This document shows, piece after piece, positions 1 to 6,891 of a stretch of 29,051 bases of DNA. How positions within the stretch are numbered: position 1 is the stretch's first letter; the number at the start of each line of letters is the position of its first letter. Origin of the DNA: a virus; the IMG/VR virus record IMGVR_UViG_3300018080_000470, positions 1-29,051 of that record; one strand, 5' to 3'. The translations under genes were made by a program, and so were the position numbers. The notes beneath the pieces were generated by a model. That model made no database searches and had not been told where the DNA came from. It saw only the letters and a program-made list of their open reading frames with translations.

Positions 1-147
1 ATCAAACGGCCTGGGAGCGGCGGTAAACCGCCTCCGGATTTTGTCCAGCCCTGCATCCATACCGGTGCGGACCGTCCCGTCAGGAGCATCCTCGATGAGT
101 CCCCGGATCTCCGGGTCTTGCGGCAGCGTTGCGGGCCAGTCCGCCAT
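1..147 (-). CDS. Minor tail protein, N-terminal part (cut by window edge)
   Basis: Only the first 49 codons are inside the window. The ATG at 147 overlaps the tape-measure stop as TAATG, the junction style used throughout this late operon, so translation is probably coupled. The visible peptide carries WPATLPQ near the start, then RTGMDAG and RRRFTA. This pattern is familiar from short siphovirus tail-tip proteins that follow the tape measure. Position fits a tail-tip or distal-tail role. The family is recalled by pattern and the rest of the protein is unseen. Confidence 0.6.
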   Translation of the reverse strand, partial: MADWPATLPQDPEIRGLIEDAPDGTVRTGMDAGLDKIRRRFTAAPRPFD

Positions 148-2039
148 TATCTGCCTCCCAAAACTGGTGAAAGATTGTAGGTGCTTTTCAGGACATCTTG
201 GAATTTGCTGGCATTTCTTGCCTTATCAGCCATCATCTCATCGATCATGATGTCAAGCCTCAACGACCCGTTGGCCGTCCTTCCGGTAGACTGGCTAACC
301 TGCGAGCCGTTATTATTGTAAATATTCACCTCCACACTCGCTCCGATCGCCTTGACCCCCAGATCACCCCCGCGAGTCCGCGTCAAAGGCATGATCGCTT
401 CAGGGTGTGACCCTTCTCCCATGAGCCCGATGCCGTGAGCGAATTGAAAAAATGTCGGTCTGTTAACGATGCTGTTTTCATAAGCGCGAATGCCTGAACC
501 GGAAAAGATGTTCCCTTTTGCGTTTTTAGTTGGGAAAACAGCCCCAAGGATCGGCTCTACGATCATTTTTTGCATGGCCATCTGCGTCAGCATCTTCCCG
601 AATGATTTTGCAATATCTCCGAAGCTCACATCTGCCTCCCATACCAGGTCGGTCAATGTTGCGCTAAAATTGCTCGCCCATCCGGTAACGGCGGTTTTCA
701 TGTCTTCACTGAATAGTTTGTTATACCCATCTACAAAATCTTCCGCATCTTTCAGGCTCTGCTCGAACGCTTCCGCAGCCAATGCCCCTTCAAGCTGATA
801 AGCGTCCATCGCAAGGGCATTCATTTCCTCGTACCATTCCTTTTGTTTTTCGAGTCCAAGTTGTATAAACCGCTCCTCTTCTTCAAGAGCTGTGGCCAGG
901 GCCTTTCGTTCTTCTACTACCAATTCCTTGAAAATATCACTTGGGCCACTCGTTCCTGCGGGAAACGCTGAAGACCCGCCGCCTCCGCCACCTCCCCCTT
1001 TCGGTTTGAGCAGGTCGTCCAATTCCCCCCTTATAAGCTCCAAACGTATTTTTAAGAAATCTAACCTCTTTTGAGCATTTTTCTGGTAGACGTCTTCCTC
1101 CCCGTACAAGCTATGGATCCAATTTGTAAATTCACGTTTCCTGTCCTTTTCGATCATTTCCATCTGAGTGATAATTTCATGTTGTTCCTTCATAAGGCTT
1201 TCCACTTCACCCAGACCAAATACCAGTTTTACGTTTCCAGCTAAATCATTGAATATTCTAATGGCGCTGGTCGCCATTGGTATTAACTGAGACCCGAGCG
1301 CAGCGGTCAAATCTTCTACTCCCGCTTTGGCCTGTTTCAACTGATTTGCATAGCTTCCCGACGTTCGGGCCATATCTCCGATAGCCGCCTGCGATCCGGC
1401 AACGATTAAAGCGTAAGCGGCCTGTGCCTTGTGCGCTGCTGTCAGTTCATCCTTTGTCTTCGCAAGCCCCATCGCCAGCGCTTTTTCCTGAACTACGGAT
1501 GCATTCAGAACGACGCCGTATTTTTTCATGGTCTCGTAATTACCGACAAGGGCGGATTGTATGTCGTCGATAACCTGCGCGGTTGGCAAGTTGTTGAAGC
1601 TTCCGAGGTCCGCTGCAAGCTTGGTGATCCGACTCGAAAGCTTTCCCGCCAGATCCGCCTGAACGCCCATCGGCACGAGAAGATCCTGAATGGAGGCAAG
1701 ATACTGTTTCGCCTCACGGGTGGACATCGCATAGCTGCTGACGAGTTCCCGTGACCATTGTCTGGCGTTTTTTAGATTGCCCTGAAAAACCGTGTCGAAC
1801 TTGCTGGTCACTTCCTGAAGATCGGAGGCGCTGTTTATAAGACTGCTGAACGAACTTTTAACGGCATAAGCGCCTGCAAGGCCGATAAAGGCGCGCTGCA
1901 AACTCAAGACGCTTTTCTTCACCCTGTCGAAATGCCCGGTCGCCTTTTTTGAAAACGTTCCGATATCCCGGTCAATGGTGCGGAATGTCCTTCCGGCCAT
2001 GTCTTTTGCAGAGATGATGATTTCAACCTTGTTTGACAT
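147..2039 (-). CDS. Tail tape measure protein
   Basis: This 630-residue protein sets tail length and occupies the tail tube lumen until DNA ejection. It begins with a short beta-like segment, then a long Ala/Ser-rich helical region (about residues 30-270) with the look of the TP901/lambda-type tape-measure core, including an AMSTREAKQYLASIQDL stretch. A run of eight glycines near residue 350 separates this from a second helical segment rich in Glu and Ala. The C-terminal part carries GLMGEGSHPEAIMPLTR, a motif common at the end of such proteins. The ATG at 2039 overlaps the TAA of the frameshifted chaperone (TAATG). At this length the tail would be fairly short, which is an inference. Confidence 0.88.
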   Translation of the reverse strand: MSNKVEIIISAKDMAGRTFRTIDRDIGTFSKKATGHFDRVKKSVLSLQRAFIGLAGAYAVKSSFSSLINSASDLQEVTSKFDTVFQGNLKNARQWSRELVSSYAMSTREAKQYLASIQDLLVPMGVQADLAGKLSSRITKLAADLGSFNNLPTAQVIDDIQSALVGNYETMKKYGVVLNASVVQEKALAMGLAKTKDELTAAHKAQAAYALIVAGSQAAIGDMARTSGSYANQLKQAKAGVEDLTAALGSQLIPMATSAIRIFNDLAGNVKLVFGLGEVESLMKEQHEIITQMEMIEKDRKREFTNWIHSLYGEEDVYQKNAQKRLDFLKIRLELIRGELDDLLKPKGGGGGGGGSSAFPAGTSGPSDIFKELVVEERKALATALEEEERFIQLGLEKQKEWYEEMNALAMDAYQLEGALAAEAFEQSLKDAEDFVDGYNKLFSEDMKTAVTGWASNFSATLTDLVWEADVSFGDIAKSFGKMLTQMAMQKMIVEPILGAVFPTKNAKGNIFSGSGIRAYENSIVNRPTFFQFAHGIGLMGEGSHPEAIMPLTRTRGGDLGVKAIGASVEVNIYNNNGSQVSQSTGRTANGSLRLDIMIDEMMADKARNASKFQDVLKSTYNLSPVLGGR

Positions 2040-2368
2040 TACCTTCTCCGTCTGTCGCGCGCCTGTTCGGCCTCGTGAACGATATGGGTGATAAGCATGA
2101 TCTGCTGGATAAAAATGTTGTCCTGATTATTGATACCGCCCGCTTCCGGCAGGAATCCGTCTTTATAGAATTGATAAACCGAAATACTATCGAAACTTTC
2201 GTCGGTGATAAGACGGACCGGACAGCGGTAGAATTTATCCGCATCGATCTCGATGAAGGGGAAAGGCGCATCCCGCTCGCAGAACCTGACCTCATCTAGG
2301 CCGTTTCTTTTGCAGTGTCCGCAGTTCCAGAGCTTTCCGTGGGCGGCGAGGTTTGCCGCCCATCTCAG
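2039..2368 (-). CDS. Frameshift extension of the tail assembly chaperone (GT-like), no start codon of its own
   Basis: I translated this frame by hand. It is open from the slippery site at 2368-2374 to a TAA at 2039-2041 and has no usable start codon near its beginning, so it would be missed by start-based gene calling. The 109 added residues begin LRWAANLAAHGKLWNCGHC and end QARDRRRR. They include CGHC, then Cys at two later sites (RFCERD, FYRCPV), resembling a small zinc-binding fold, and an acidic middle. The peptide looks protein-like, unlike the antisense and out-of-frame readings of the same DNA. It would be made only as a C-terminal extension of the upstream chaperone (87 + 109 = about 196 residues), as in lambda gpG/gpGT and Mu gp41 systems. 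The stop overlaps the tape-measure start. Confidence 0.85.
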   Translation of the reverse strand: MRWAANLAAHGKLWNCGHCKRNGLDEVRFCERDAPFPFIEIDADKFYRCPVRLITDESFDSISVYQFYKDGFLPEAGGINNQDNIFIQQIMLITHIVHEAEQARDRRRR

Positions 2369-2374
2369 TTTTTT
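2340..2374 (-). promoter_or_regulatory. Programmed -1 frameshift signal
   Basis: On the minus strand the chaperone reads GAA AAA AAC TGA. The heptamer A-AAA-AAC (2368-2374) is a canonical -1 slippery sequence in the correct phase. After a 5-nt spacer that contains most of the zero-frame stop, an 8-bp perfect stem TGGGCGGC/GCCGCCCA with a 7-nt loop spans 2340-2362. Slippery site, spacer and stem together match the standard architecture for -1 programmed frameshifting. Confidence 0.88.
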
Positions 2375-2628
2375 TCAGCGTCCCCCCTTAGGAAGGTTAA
2401 CCGGCATATCTCATCAAAGAGCTTATAGATATCGGAAACGCCGAGGTCTTCAACGTCGGTATCATCGGCGACACCTGCTCTGGCAACTCTTTCGACCCAA
2501 TCATCATTATCGGCCTGAGGGTCCAGATCGCGAAAGCTAAATCCATCCGCCTTGAGTTCCTTGTACTCTTTCCATTTCAGCCCTCGCACCGTGATCTCGT
2601 TACCGTCTACTTCAACGATCCTTTCCAT
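2365..2628 (-). CDS. Tail assembly chaperone, short form (gpG / Mu gp41-like)
   Basis: The short product has 87 residues and starts MERIVEVDGNEITVRGLKWKEY, typical of small tail chaperones whose N-terminus lists a beta strand followed by a helical, acidic body (RDLDPQADNDDW, DTDVEDLGVSDIYKLFDE). It sits between tail tube and tape measure, the standard place for this gene. Its stop is embedded in the frameshift signal at 2340-2374, so ribosomes would produce both this form and a longer zinc-ribbon-containing form that binds tape measure during tail assembly. The function is assigned from gene order and the frameshift, not from strong sequence identity. Confidence 0.8.
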   Translation of the reverse strand: MERIVEVDGNEITVRGLKWKEYKELKADGFSFRDLDPQADNDDWVERVARAGVADDTDVEDLGVSDIYKLFDEICRLTFLRGDAEKN

Positions 2629-2658
2629 GCGCTATGTCTCCTCAAATGCCAATTGATT

Positions 2659-3582
2659 TTAGGTAATCGCGATCTGCCACTCATCGTCCCCGGAATTGAG
2701 GCAGCAGAGTCCGGAAATGTCATAAGTGGACAGCCCTTCCCTGTCACCAAGCTTGACATCCTGATATTGCACCTTAGGAGCCGTTACCGCGATGGTGTTC
2801 CCTGCGGCGGAACCGATGGTCGTGGTGAAGGCCATCTCCGATCCGCTCCTCCAGTTGCCCAAGAAATCCTCCGTAGCCACGAGCACGTTTTCCGGGTCGA
2901 AGGAAATGGTTGGCCTGCGGTTGGTGATCACGCAGCTTTTGTGCCCTGATGATGCGCTCGCATCCTCCCGCAACTTCAAATTGTTCGCAAAGTCGATCTC
3001 CAGCCTTGAGACCAGGGCCGCATAGGAATCGATGGACAGACTCGCATTCTGAAACGTCGGCGGCTTAACTGCATTATAGGACACGCCGCTTGTAAGAAGC
3101 GCCGCATCCGTCTCGCTGAAGTCCGCGCCGAGGAATTCCATGCTGATGATGCCGGGCTTTCCGGCTTCGAGCAGGAGCCTCGCCGTTCCCCTGGCTCCCC
3201 AGATCTTGTACGCCTTGCCGTCCATGTACATGGCGAGTGTGGCGCTGGAGATGCTGCTGGATGCAGGCTTATATGTCGCCGACGTCCCCCCCACCAACGT
3301 CTCGCCGACCCCGCACGCCTTCAGGGCGTCGGAATAATGGATGGCGCTTCCCGCGGCAGCCGTTCCCACGAGTTCCACATCAAAACTGATTCTGGCGCTC
3401 CGCTTGCCGAAAACCGACCCGTGCGGCGAGAGCGCGGAACGAACGGGGTCCCGTTCGTGCGCCTCGATGATGGGCTCGAAACTGGGATTGAACGCCAGAA
3501 ACGCGTCCGCCCCTTCCAGGGTTTCCGCGGTTCCTTCAACCCCCTCGATCTCACAGGCGATCTGTGCGCGTTGAATAAGCAT
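2659..3582 (-). CDS. Major tail tube protein (siphovirus-like)
   Basis: This 307-residue protein has the organisation of the tail tube proteins of non-contractile tails: an N-terminal segment starting MLIQRAQIACEIEGVEGTAET, then alternating beta-rich stretches and a SMEFLGADF motif, and a C-terminal stretch with DISGLCCLNSGDDEWQIA. Similar proteins occur in Mu-like siphophages and are described as phage tail tube proteins. No sheath-like gene lies upstream where Mu carries gpL, which supports a non-contractile tail. The ATG at 3582 lies directly after the stop of the 51-residue upstream gene at 3583. Confidence 0.72.
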   Translation of the reverse strand: MLIQRAQIACEIEGVEGTAETLEGADAFLAFNPSFEPIIEAHERDPVRSALSPHGSVFGKRSARISFDVELVGTAAAGSAIHYSDALKACGVGETLVGGTSATYKPASSSISSATLAMYMDGKAYKIWGARGTARLLLEAGKPGIISMEFLGADFSETDAALLTSGVSYNAVKPPTFQNASLSIDSYAALVSRLEIDFANNLKLREDASASSGHKSCVITNRRPTISFDPENVLVATEDFLGNWRSGSEMAFTTTIGSAAGNTIAVTAPKVQYQDVKLGDREGLSTYDISGLCCLNSGDDEWQIAIT

Positions 3583-3738
3583 TTAAGCACCCCCTTTCTG
3601 CTTACGGTCCGAGGAGGAGGGGCTATCCTTTCGGTCCCCTTTCGTTTTGAGATCGTATTTTTTGTAGAACTCCTCTTCCGTGATTTCTTCGCCGTTTTTG
3701 TCGAAATACCGTGTTATGCCCTTGTTTACGGTTTCCAT
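3583..3738 (-). CDS. Small acidic/basic phage protein, 51 aa, unknown function
   Basis: This small gene was found by hand translation. It starts at ATG 3738 after a good AGGAGG site with a 5-nt spacer and stops at TAA immediately before the tail tube ATG. The peptide begins METVNKGITRYFDKNGEEI and ends in a Lys/Ser-rich tail. It fills the gap between the tail terminator and tail tube genes, where Mu has the small gp38. I recognise no family. The ribosome site, tight packing and charge composition support a real gene. Confidence 0.75.
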   Translation of the reverse strand: METVNKGITRYFDKNGEEITEEEFYKKYDLKTKGDRKDSPSSSDRKQKGGA

Positions 3739-3747
3739 GACATCCTC

Positions 3748-4215
3748 CTATGAATAGTTGTATCTCCATCTGACCTCGAACTCGCGGCTGAAGATCGCGA
3801 TCCTCGGGGAGGCCGCCAGGGGAACCACTCGCACACTGCGGCAGCTTATGATGCTCAGCCCCAGGTTAGAAAAGTGCAGACAGCTTAAGACGTCTTTTAT
3901 TAGATCATAAACGCCCCTTTCACCGCTCACCGGACCTCGCGCCGCTGCGGACGGTGAGCGCAGGTTGCGGGCGCAGCACCAGACAGCGAACCGGCCGTTA
4001 TGATCGGCCACGGTATTGACATTGCCGCGATCCTCTCCGCCCGCGTACGCGACGAGAAGCGCAGGAAACAACCTTACCAGTTTTTCCACCTCGTCCGACC
4101 GCTCCCAGGGTAGCCGGTCGAATGTCTTGACATAGCCTGCCAGGGTCTCATCGTCTGAAAGCGTGCTGATCATGGCATCCTCGATCTGCTCTATGGTGTA
4201 GCCGGTGTACGCCAT
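3748..4215 (-). CDS. Mu gp37-like tail terminator/connector (DUF1834)
   Basis: The 155-residue product begins MAYTGYTIEQIEDAMISTL and has the DUF1834 pattern: an N-terminal amphipathic helix, a central VRLFPALLVAYAGGEDR strand region, a WCCARNLRS segment, and a C-terminal beta stretch ending RWRYNYS. Mu gp37 is thought to act in head-tail joining or tail termination. The start overlaps the upstream stop by the TAAATG junction at 4213-4218, so expression is coupled to the morphogenesis gene before it. The family call is good; the exact role is taken from Mu and is not proved here. Confidence 0.8.
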   Translation of the reverse strand: MAYTGYTIEQIEDAMISTLSDDETLAGYVKTFDRLPWERSDEVEKLVRLFPALLVAYAGGEDRGNVNTVADHNGRFAVWCCARNLRSPSAAARGPVSGERGVYDLIKDVLSCLHFSNLGLSIISCRSVRVVPLAASPRIAIFSREFEVRWRYNYS

Positions 4216-4686
4216 TTATACCGCCTCCTGCATGATCCAGTGCTCGATGGCATCCAGGATTTCCGGCCAGTCATCGTCCCGAATCCCGAGGTAGGGCCTC
4301 GCCGGTATTGCAGGCATGACGCGCCTGGTTTTAAGATGGGCGTACCGTCCGATGCCGAACTGATGGACGGCTGCGTAGATGATGTTTGTCCCGATCGAAA
4401 CATGATCCCTGTGCGCCTCCGGATGGATGGAACTGAAAAGCGTACCCAACTCCACCAAAATCTCGCCTGGATGCCGCTTCCTCGCTTTGGTGGCCGCTGC
4501 GAGCGGCGCCCATTTTTCGCCTTCGGGAGAGACCTTCTCCTCGAAATTCCGCTGCACGCTTTCCGTGATGATCTCGCCGATCTCGGCAAACACTGGCGTC
4601 ATGTTGGAGACGCGCCGGGCCAGGCGCTTGAAAAGGTCCCGCGCCCCGCTGTCGTTTATGGTTATTTCAAAGGTTGCCCCTGCCAT
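4216..4686 (-). CDS. Phage virion morphogenesis protein (Mu gpG-like tail completion)
   Basis: This 156-residue protein matches the phage virion morphogenesis family (P2 gpS / Mu gpG). It shows an N-terminal FEITINDSGARDLFKRLARR, a central conserved block EKVSPEGEKWAPLAAATKARKR, and HQFGIGRYAHLKTRRVMPAIPARPYLGIRDDD, where the HQFG and PARPYLG motifs are diagnostic. The protein acts in tail completion or head-tail joining. Its ATG overlaps the stop of the upstream zinc-ribbon gene at 4686. Confidence 0.9.
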   Translation of the reverse strand: MAGATFEITINDSGARDLFKRLARRVSNMTPVFAEIGEIITESVQRNFEEKVSPEGEKWAPLAAATKARKRHPGEILVELGTLFSSIHPEAHRDHVSIGTNIIYAAVHQFGIGRYAHLKTRRVMPAIPARPYLGIRDDDWPEILDAIEHWIMQEAV

Positions 4687-4985
4687 TACACATCGCCCGT
4701 TTCAAAACTCATTTCAAGCGGTTTATCGTCTTTGAAATGCTTGATATTTTTTGAAGCCAAAAGTGCTTTATCATCGGGGCCGTACGCTCTATGTTCGATC
4801 GTATCGATTTCGCCTGTCAAGTAATACGTGTACTTGCAAACCCTTTTCCCGGTCCTCTTGCCTTCGGCATCATTCGTGATTTCAGTCCATTCCACGATGC
4901 GGTTTTTCGCATCTTTTTTAACCGTGATTTCGGTCGATGTCTCTTCCACCGGATCAATCAATGCTTTACAATTCGGGCAAATCAT
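4686..4985 (-). CDS. Zinc-ribbon-like phage protein of unknown function
   Basis: The product is 99 residues. It starts MICPNCKALIDP with a CPNC knuckle, followed by a beta-rich body with an internal Cys (RVCKYTYYLTGEIDT) and an acidic C-terminus. One clear CxxC pair is visible, so metal binding is possible but not certain. The ATG at 4985 has a GAGGAG site 9 nt upstream. It lies between the Lcl-like protein and the tail completion gene, so it may belong to the adhesin block rather than the core morphogenesis module. Confidence 0.7.
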   Translation of the reverse strand: MICPNCKALIDPVEETSTEITVKKDAKNRIVEWTEITNDAEGKRTGKRVCKYTYYLTGEIDTIEHRAYGPDDKALLASKNIKHFKDDKPLEMSFETGDV

Positions 4986-4999
4986 TAAATCATTCTCCT

Positions 5000-5812
5000 C
5001 TATCCCCTGACCAGGCGTATATAGTTATCATTCGCGGCCTTGTTAACGTAACTTATATAACCGTAGCAGAAGTGCACGACGAAGGCGCTGGGGCTGGTTT
5101 CCGGAGGCGTTGAGGATGCCCAATGATACTGTGCAGGTGTAGACGGAAAAACCGTTGTATCTATGCTTGGATTATAGTTTCCGAGATCTATAACGGCTGC
5201 CAGCTCGAAATGATTCGGGATCCTCCAGTCATCATACCCACCCAGGCTATTTGCATTTGCCTGGTCCAGCGCATCCCAGATAAGATCGTCCACAGTGGCG
5301 AAATCAGTGGCAATAGGACCTTCATCAGCGAGCGCTTCGACTGTAGTAATAACATCATCTGCGATCGAAGCGACGGTATATGTCCCGTCATTACTGACCG
5401 TTCCCGATACGGTGAATTTCCTACCCGCACATAGTGCCCCCGTGTCGAAAGGTGTTCCGGCAGCAGCGGTAATCGTCTTGCCCGCCTGATCGAAAGTGAC
5501 ACTTTCTCCCGTAATAGTATATTGCTTCCAGAAAAGTTTACCATCCGTTGCAGGCCCGATATCAGCCGTAGGTACATACCTCGCCCACATCAAACCGGTG
5601 CGATTGTCGTTTACACAATTGTTCGACAAAGCATGGGTTTTACCGTTAATGGTGATATTGGTCGTCCCTGCATATTGCCCCGCAGTTAGGACGGTATAAT
5701 CTCTATCTACACCTTTTTCCAGATCCCCGTCATCCCCTGTCTGGTATGATGTTGTCTGTCCGGTTTTAAGCGGCGGGCATTCTTGATATCGATGATGTGT
5801 GATATTTTTCAT
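5000..5812 (-). CDS. Lcl/DUF1566 C-type-lectin-like adhesin with an inserted beta domain
   Basis: The 270-residue protein carries the Lcl_C/DUF1566 signature split in two. NRTGLMWAR lies near residues 70-78. The usual continuation, LGGYDDWRIPNHFELAAVIDLG and the terminal WASST...YIRLVRG, occurs after about residue 185. Between them sits an inserted beta-rich domain with AAAGTPFDTGALCAGRKFTVSG and a DGTYTVASI strand. DUF1566 proteins are surface adhesins and receptor-binding proteins, and some are targets of diversity-generating retroelements. A phage receptor-binding or decoration role is inferred from its place among virion genes. No reverse transcriptase or template repeat is visible in this window. 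Confidence 0.75.
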   Translation of the reverse strand: MKNITHHRYQECPPLKTGQTTSYQTGDDGDLEKGVDRDYTVLTAGQYAGTTNITINGKTHALSNNCVNDNRTGLMWARYVPTADIGPATDGKLFWKQYTITGESVTFDQAGKTITAAAGTPFDTGALCAGRKFTVSGTVSNDGTYTVASIADDVITTVEALADEGPIATDFATVDDLIWDALDQANANSLGGYDDWRIPNHFELAAVIDLGNYNPSIDTTVFPSTPAQYHWASSTPPETSPSAFVVHFCYGYISYVNKAANDNYIRLVRG

Positions 5813-5823
5813 TTTTCACCGTT

Positions 5824-6144
5824 TTAATTATAATATGTGAAGGTGACGCCCTCTCCGTTCACGGTTGCGTCAATATAGATATCCGCGAGATTATCGATCT
5901 CAAACTCATAGCTGTCCCCGGCCCTGAGAGCGATTCCCCGCCTTGTGCCCGCAGCGGCCACAACTGTCGATCCCCCGACGACGATAATGCCGGTGTTGTC
6001 CAGCTCCGCCTGGATATCCACCTTCTGGCATGCGGTAGAAGCTGCCAGCGCTTCTGCCGTGCCCGCGGAAGCAACAACTTTCCGGCCGTCCCCAACGCTT
6101 TCAATGCCGTGATAGGACCGTGTTCTGGTTAGCTTGGTTGCCAT
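5824..6144 (-). CDS. Small Ala/Gly-rich virion-associated protein
   Basis: The 106-residue product begins MATKLTRTRSYHGIESVGDG and continues with alternating small-residue beta strands (ALAASTACQKVDIQAELDNTG, IIVVGGSTVVAAAGTRRGIAL) and a final EIDNLADIYIDATVNGEGVTFTYYN. The pattern is that of a small beta-sandwich, as in capsid or tail decoration proteins. It lies just upstream of the Lcl-like protein and may anchor it to the virion, which is inference. I recall similar small proteins beside DUF1566 genes in phages but cannot name a family. Confidence 0.65.
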   Translation of the reverse strand: MATKLTRTRSYHGIESVGDGRKVVASAGTAEALAASTACQKVDIQAELDNTGIIVVGGSTVVAAAGTRRGIALRAGDSYEFEIDNLADIYIDATVNGEGVTFTYYN

Positions 6145-6156
6145 ATCTTCCCTCCC

Positions 6157-6582
6157 TTACCACCCTTCCATCTTGTCGCGGTCGAAGATCCGATCGTTAT
6201 ATGCGATGTCCGCCTCGTTGCCCGTAGTACTTGGTGCGGGCGTTGCAGCCCCAAGTTCTATTTCCCCCCCGGCGACCTTCTCAAGGAAACGGATCGCATC
6301 TTTGTACCGGTCTTTCCTTGTATCAGGCGCGGTATCATCCCGCCTGGAATAAAGATTATATATCGCTATATCGACGCTGATCTGTCGGATCTTGTCCGGA
6401 GTGGCATCGAGCGGAACCTCGTAGCGCCCCTGGCAGTAGGCATCGATAGTAGCATCCGCGTCTGCGATGGCGCGGGTCACGATGTCATCGTCCACTTCGC
6501 CCGCACCGGCATCGTCGGTCAACTCAATAAGCGTCGGCTCATCGAGCTGGTTCAGAATGTCCGCTTTCGCAGAATATGACAT
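6157..6582 (-). CDS. Mu gp36-like head-tail connector (DUF1320)
   Basis: This 141-residue protein fits DUF1320. It starts MSYSAKADILNQLDEPTLIELTDD, has the DADATIDAYCQGRYEVPL block and the DIAIYNLYSRRD block, and ends in a flexible tail. Mu gp36 and relatives form the head-tail connector that joins portal to tail. The family normally follows the major capsid gene closely, but here about 2.2 kb of other genes separate them (6586-8832), suggesting insertion of cargo genes at this junction. Confidence 0.9.
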   Translation of the reverse strand: MSYSAKADILNQLDEPTLIELTDDAGAGEVDDDIVTRAIADADATIDAYCQGRYEVPLDATPDKIRQISVDIAIYNLYSRRDDTAPDTRKDRYKDAIRFLEKVAGGEIELGAATPAPSTTGNEADIAYNDRIFDRDKMEGW

Positions 6583-6585
6583 TGC

Positions 6586-6891
6586 TCACTCCTTGAAATA
6601 AAAGTCATGCTCGTTTAAATACGCGATGGCATCCGCATACAGATCCCCCAGGTCCACCCGGGTCATGAAGTTGAAAACGTGACGGTTCCTTTCCCAGTCC
6701 TCCCATCGCGACAGCCTCTCGGCTGCGCAGATGAGATAAAATGCCATGCCGTCAACCGGGGCGATATGATTTTGGGGCCTGCCCGTTTCCCGGTTCCAAT
6801 CGAGATCCACGAATACAATCGCAATGGTTGCCACCACCCCTAGCAAGGACATGCAACTGATAAATGCGTACGCCTTAGCCTGCCTGTTCAT
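6586..6891 (-). CDS. Single-pass membrane protein of unknown function
   Basis: I start the gene at ATG 6891 (MNRQAKAYAFISCMSLLGV); an ATG five codons earlier at 6906 is also possible. About 20 hydrophobic residues near the N-terminus (AFISCMSLLGVVATIAIVFV) form one membrane helix, followed by an approximately 75-residue soluble part with RLSRWEDWERNRHVFNFMTR. The start overlaps the end of the O-antigen polymerase-like gene, so the two are translationally linked and may work together. I recognise no family. Confidence 0.6.
   Translation of the reverse strand: MNRQAKAYAFISCMSLLGVVATIAIVFVDLDWNRETGRPQNHIAPVDGMAFYLICAAERLSRWEDWERNRHVFNFMTRVDLGDLYADAIAYLNEHDFYFKE

Noticed and set aside
2023-2295. 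90-residue minus-strand ORF, Ser/Arg-rich
   Set aside because: It overlaps the better-supported -1 frameshift extension in another frame, has a low-complexity composition and lacks a ribosome site.
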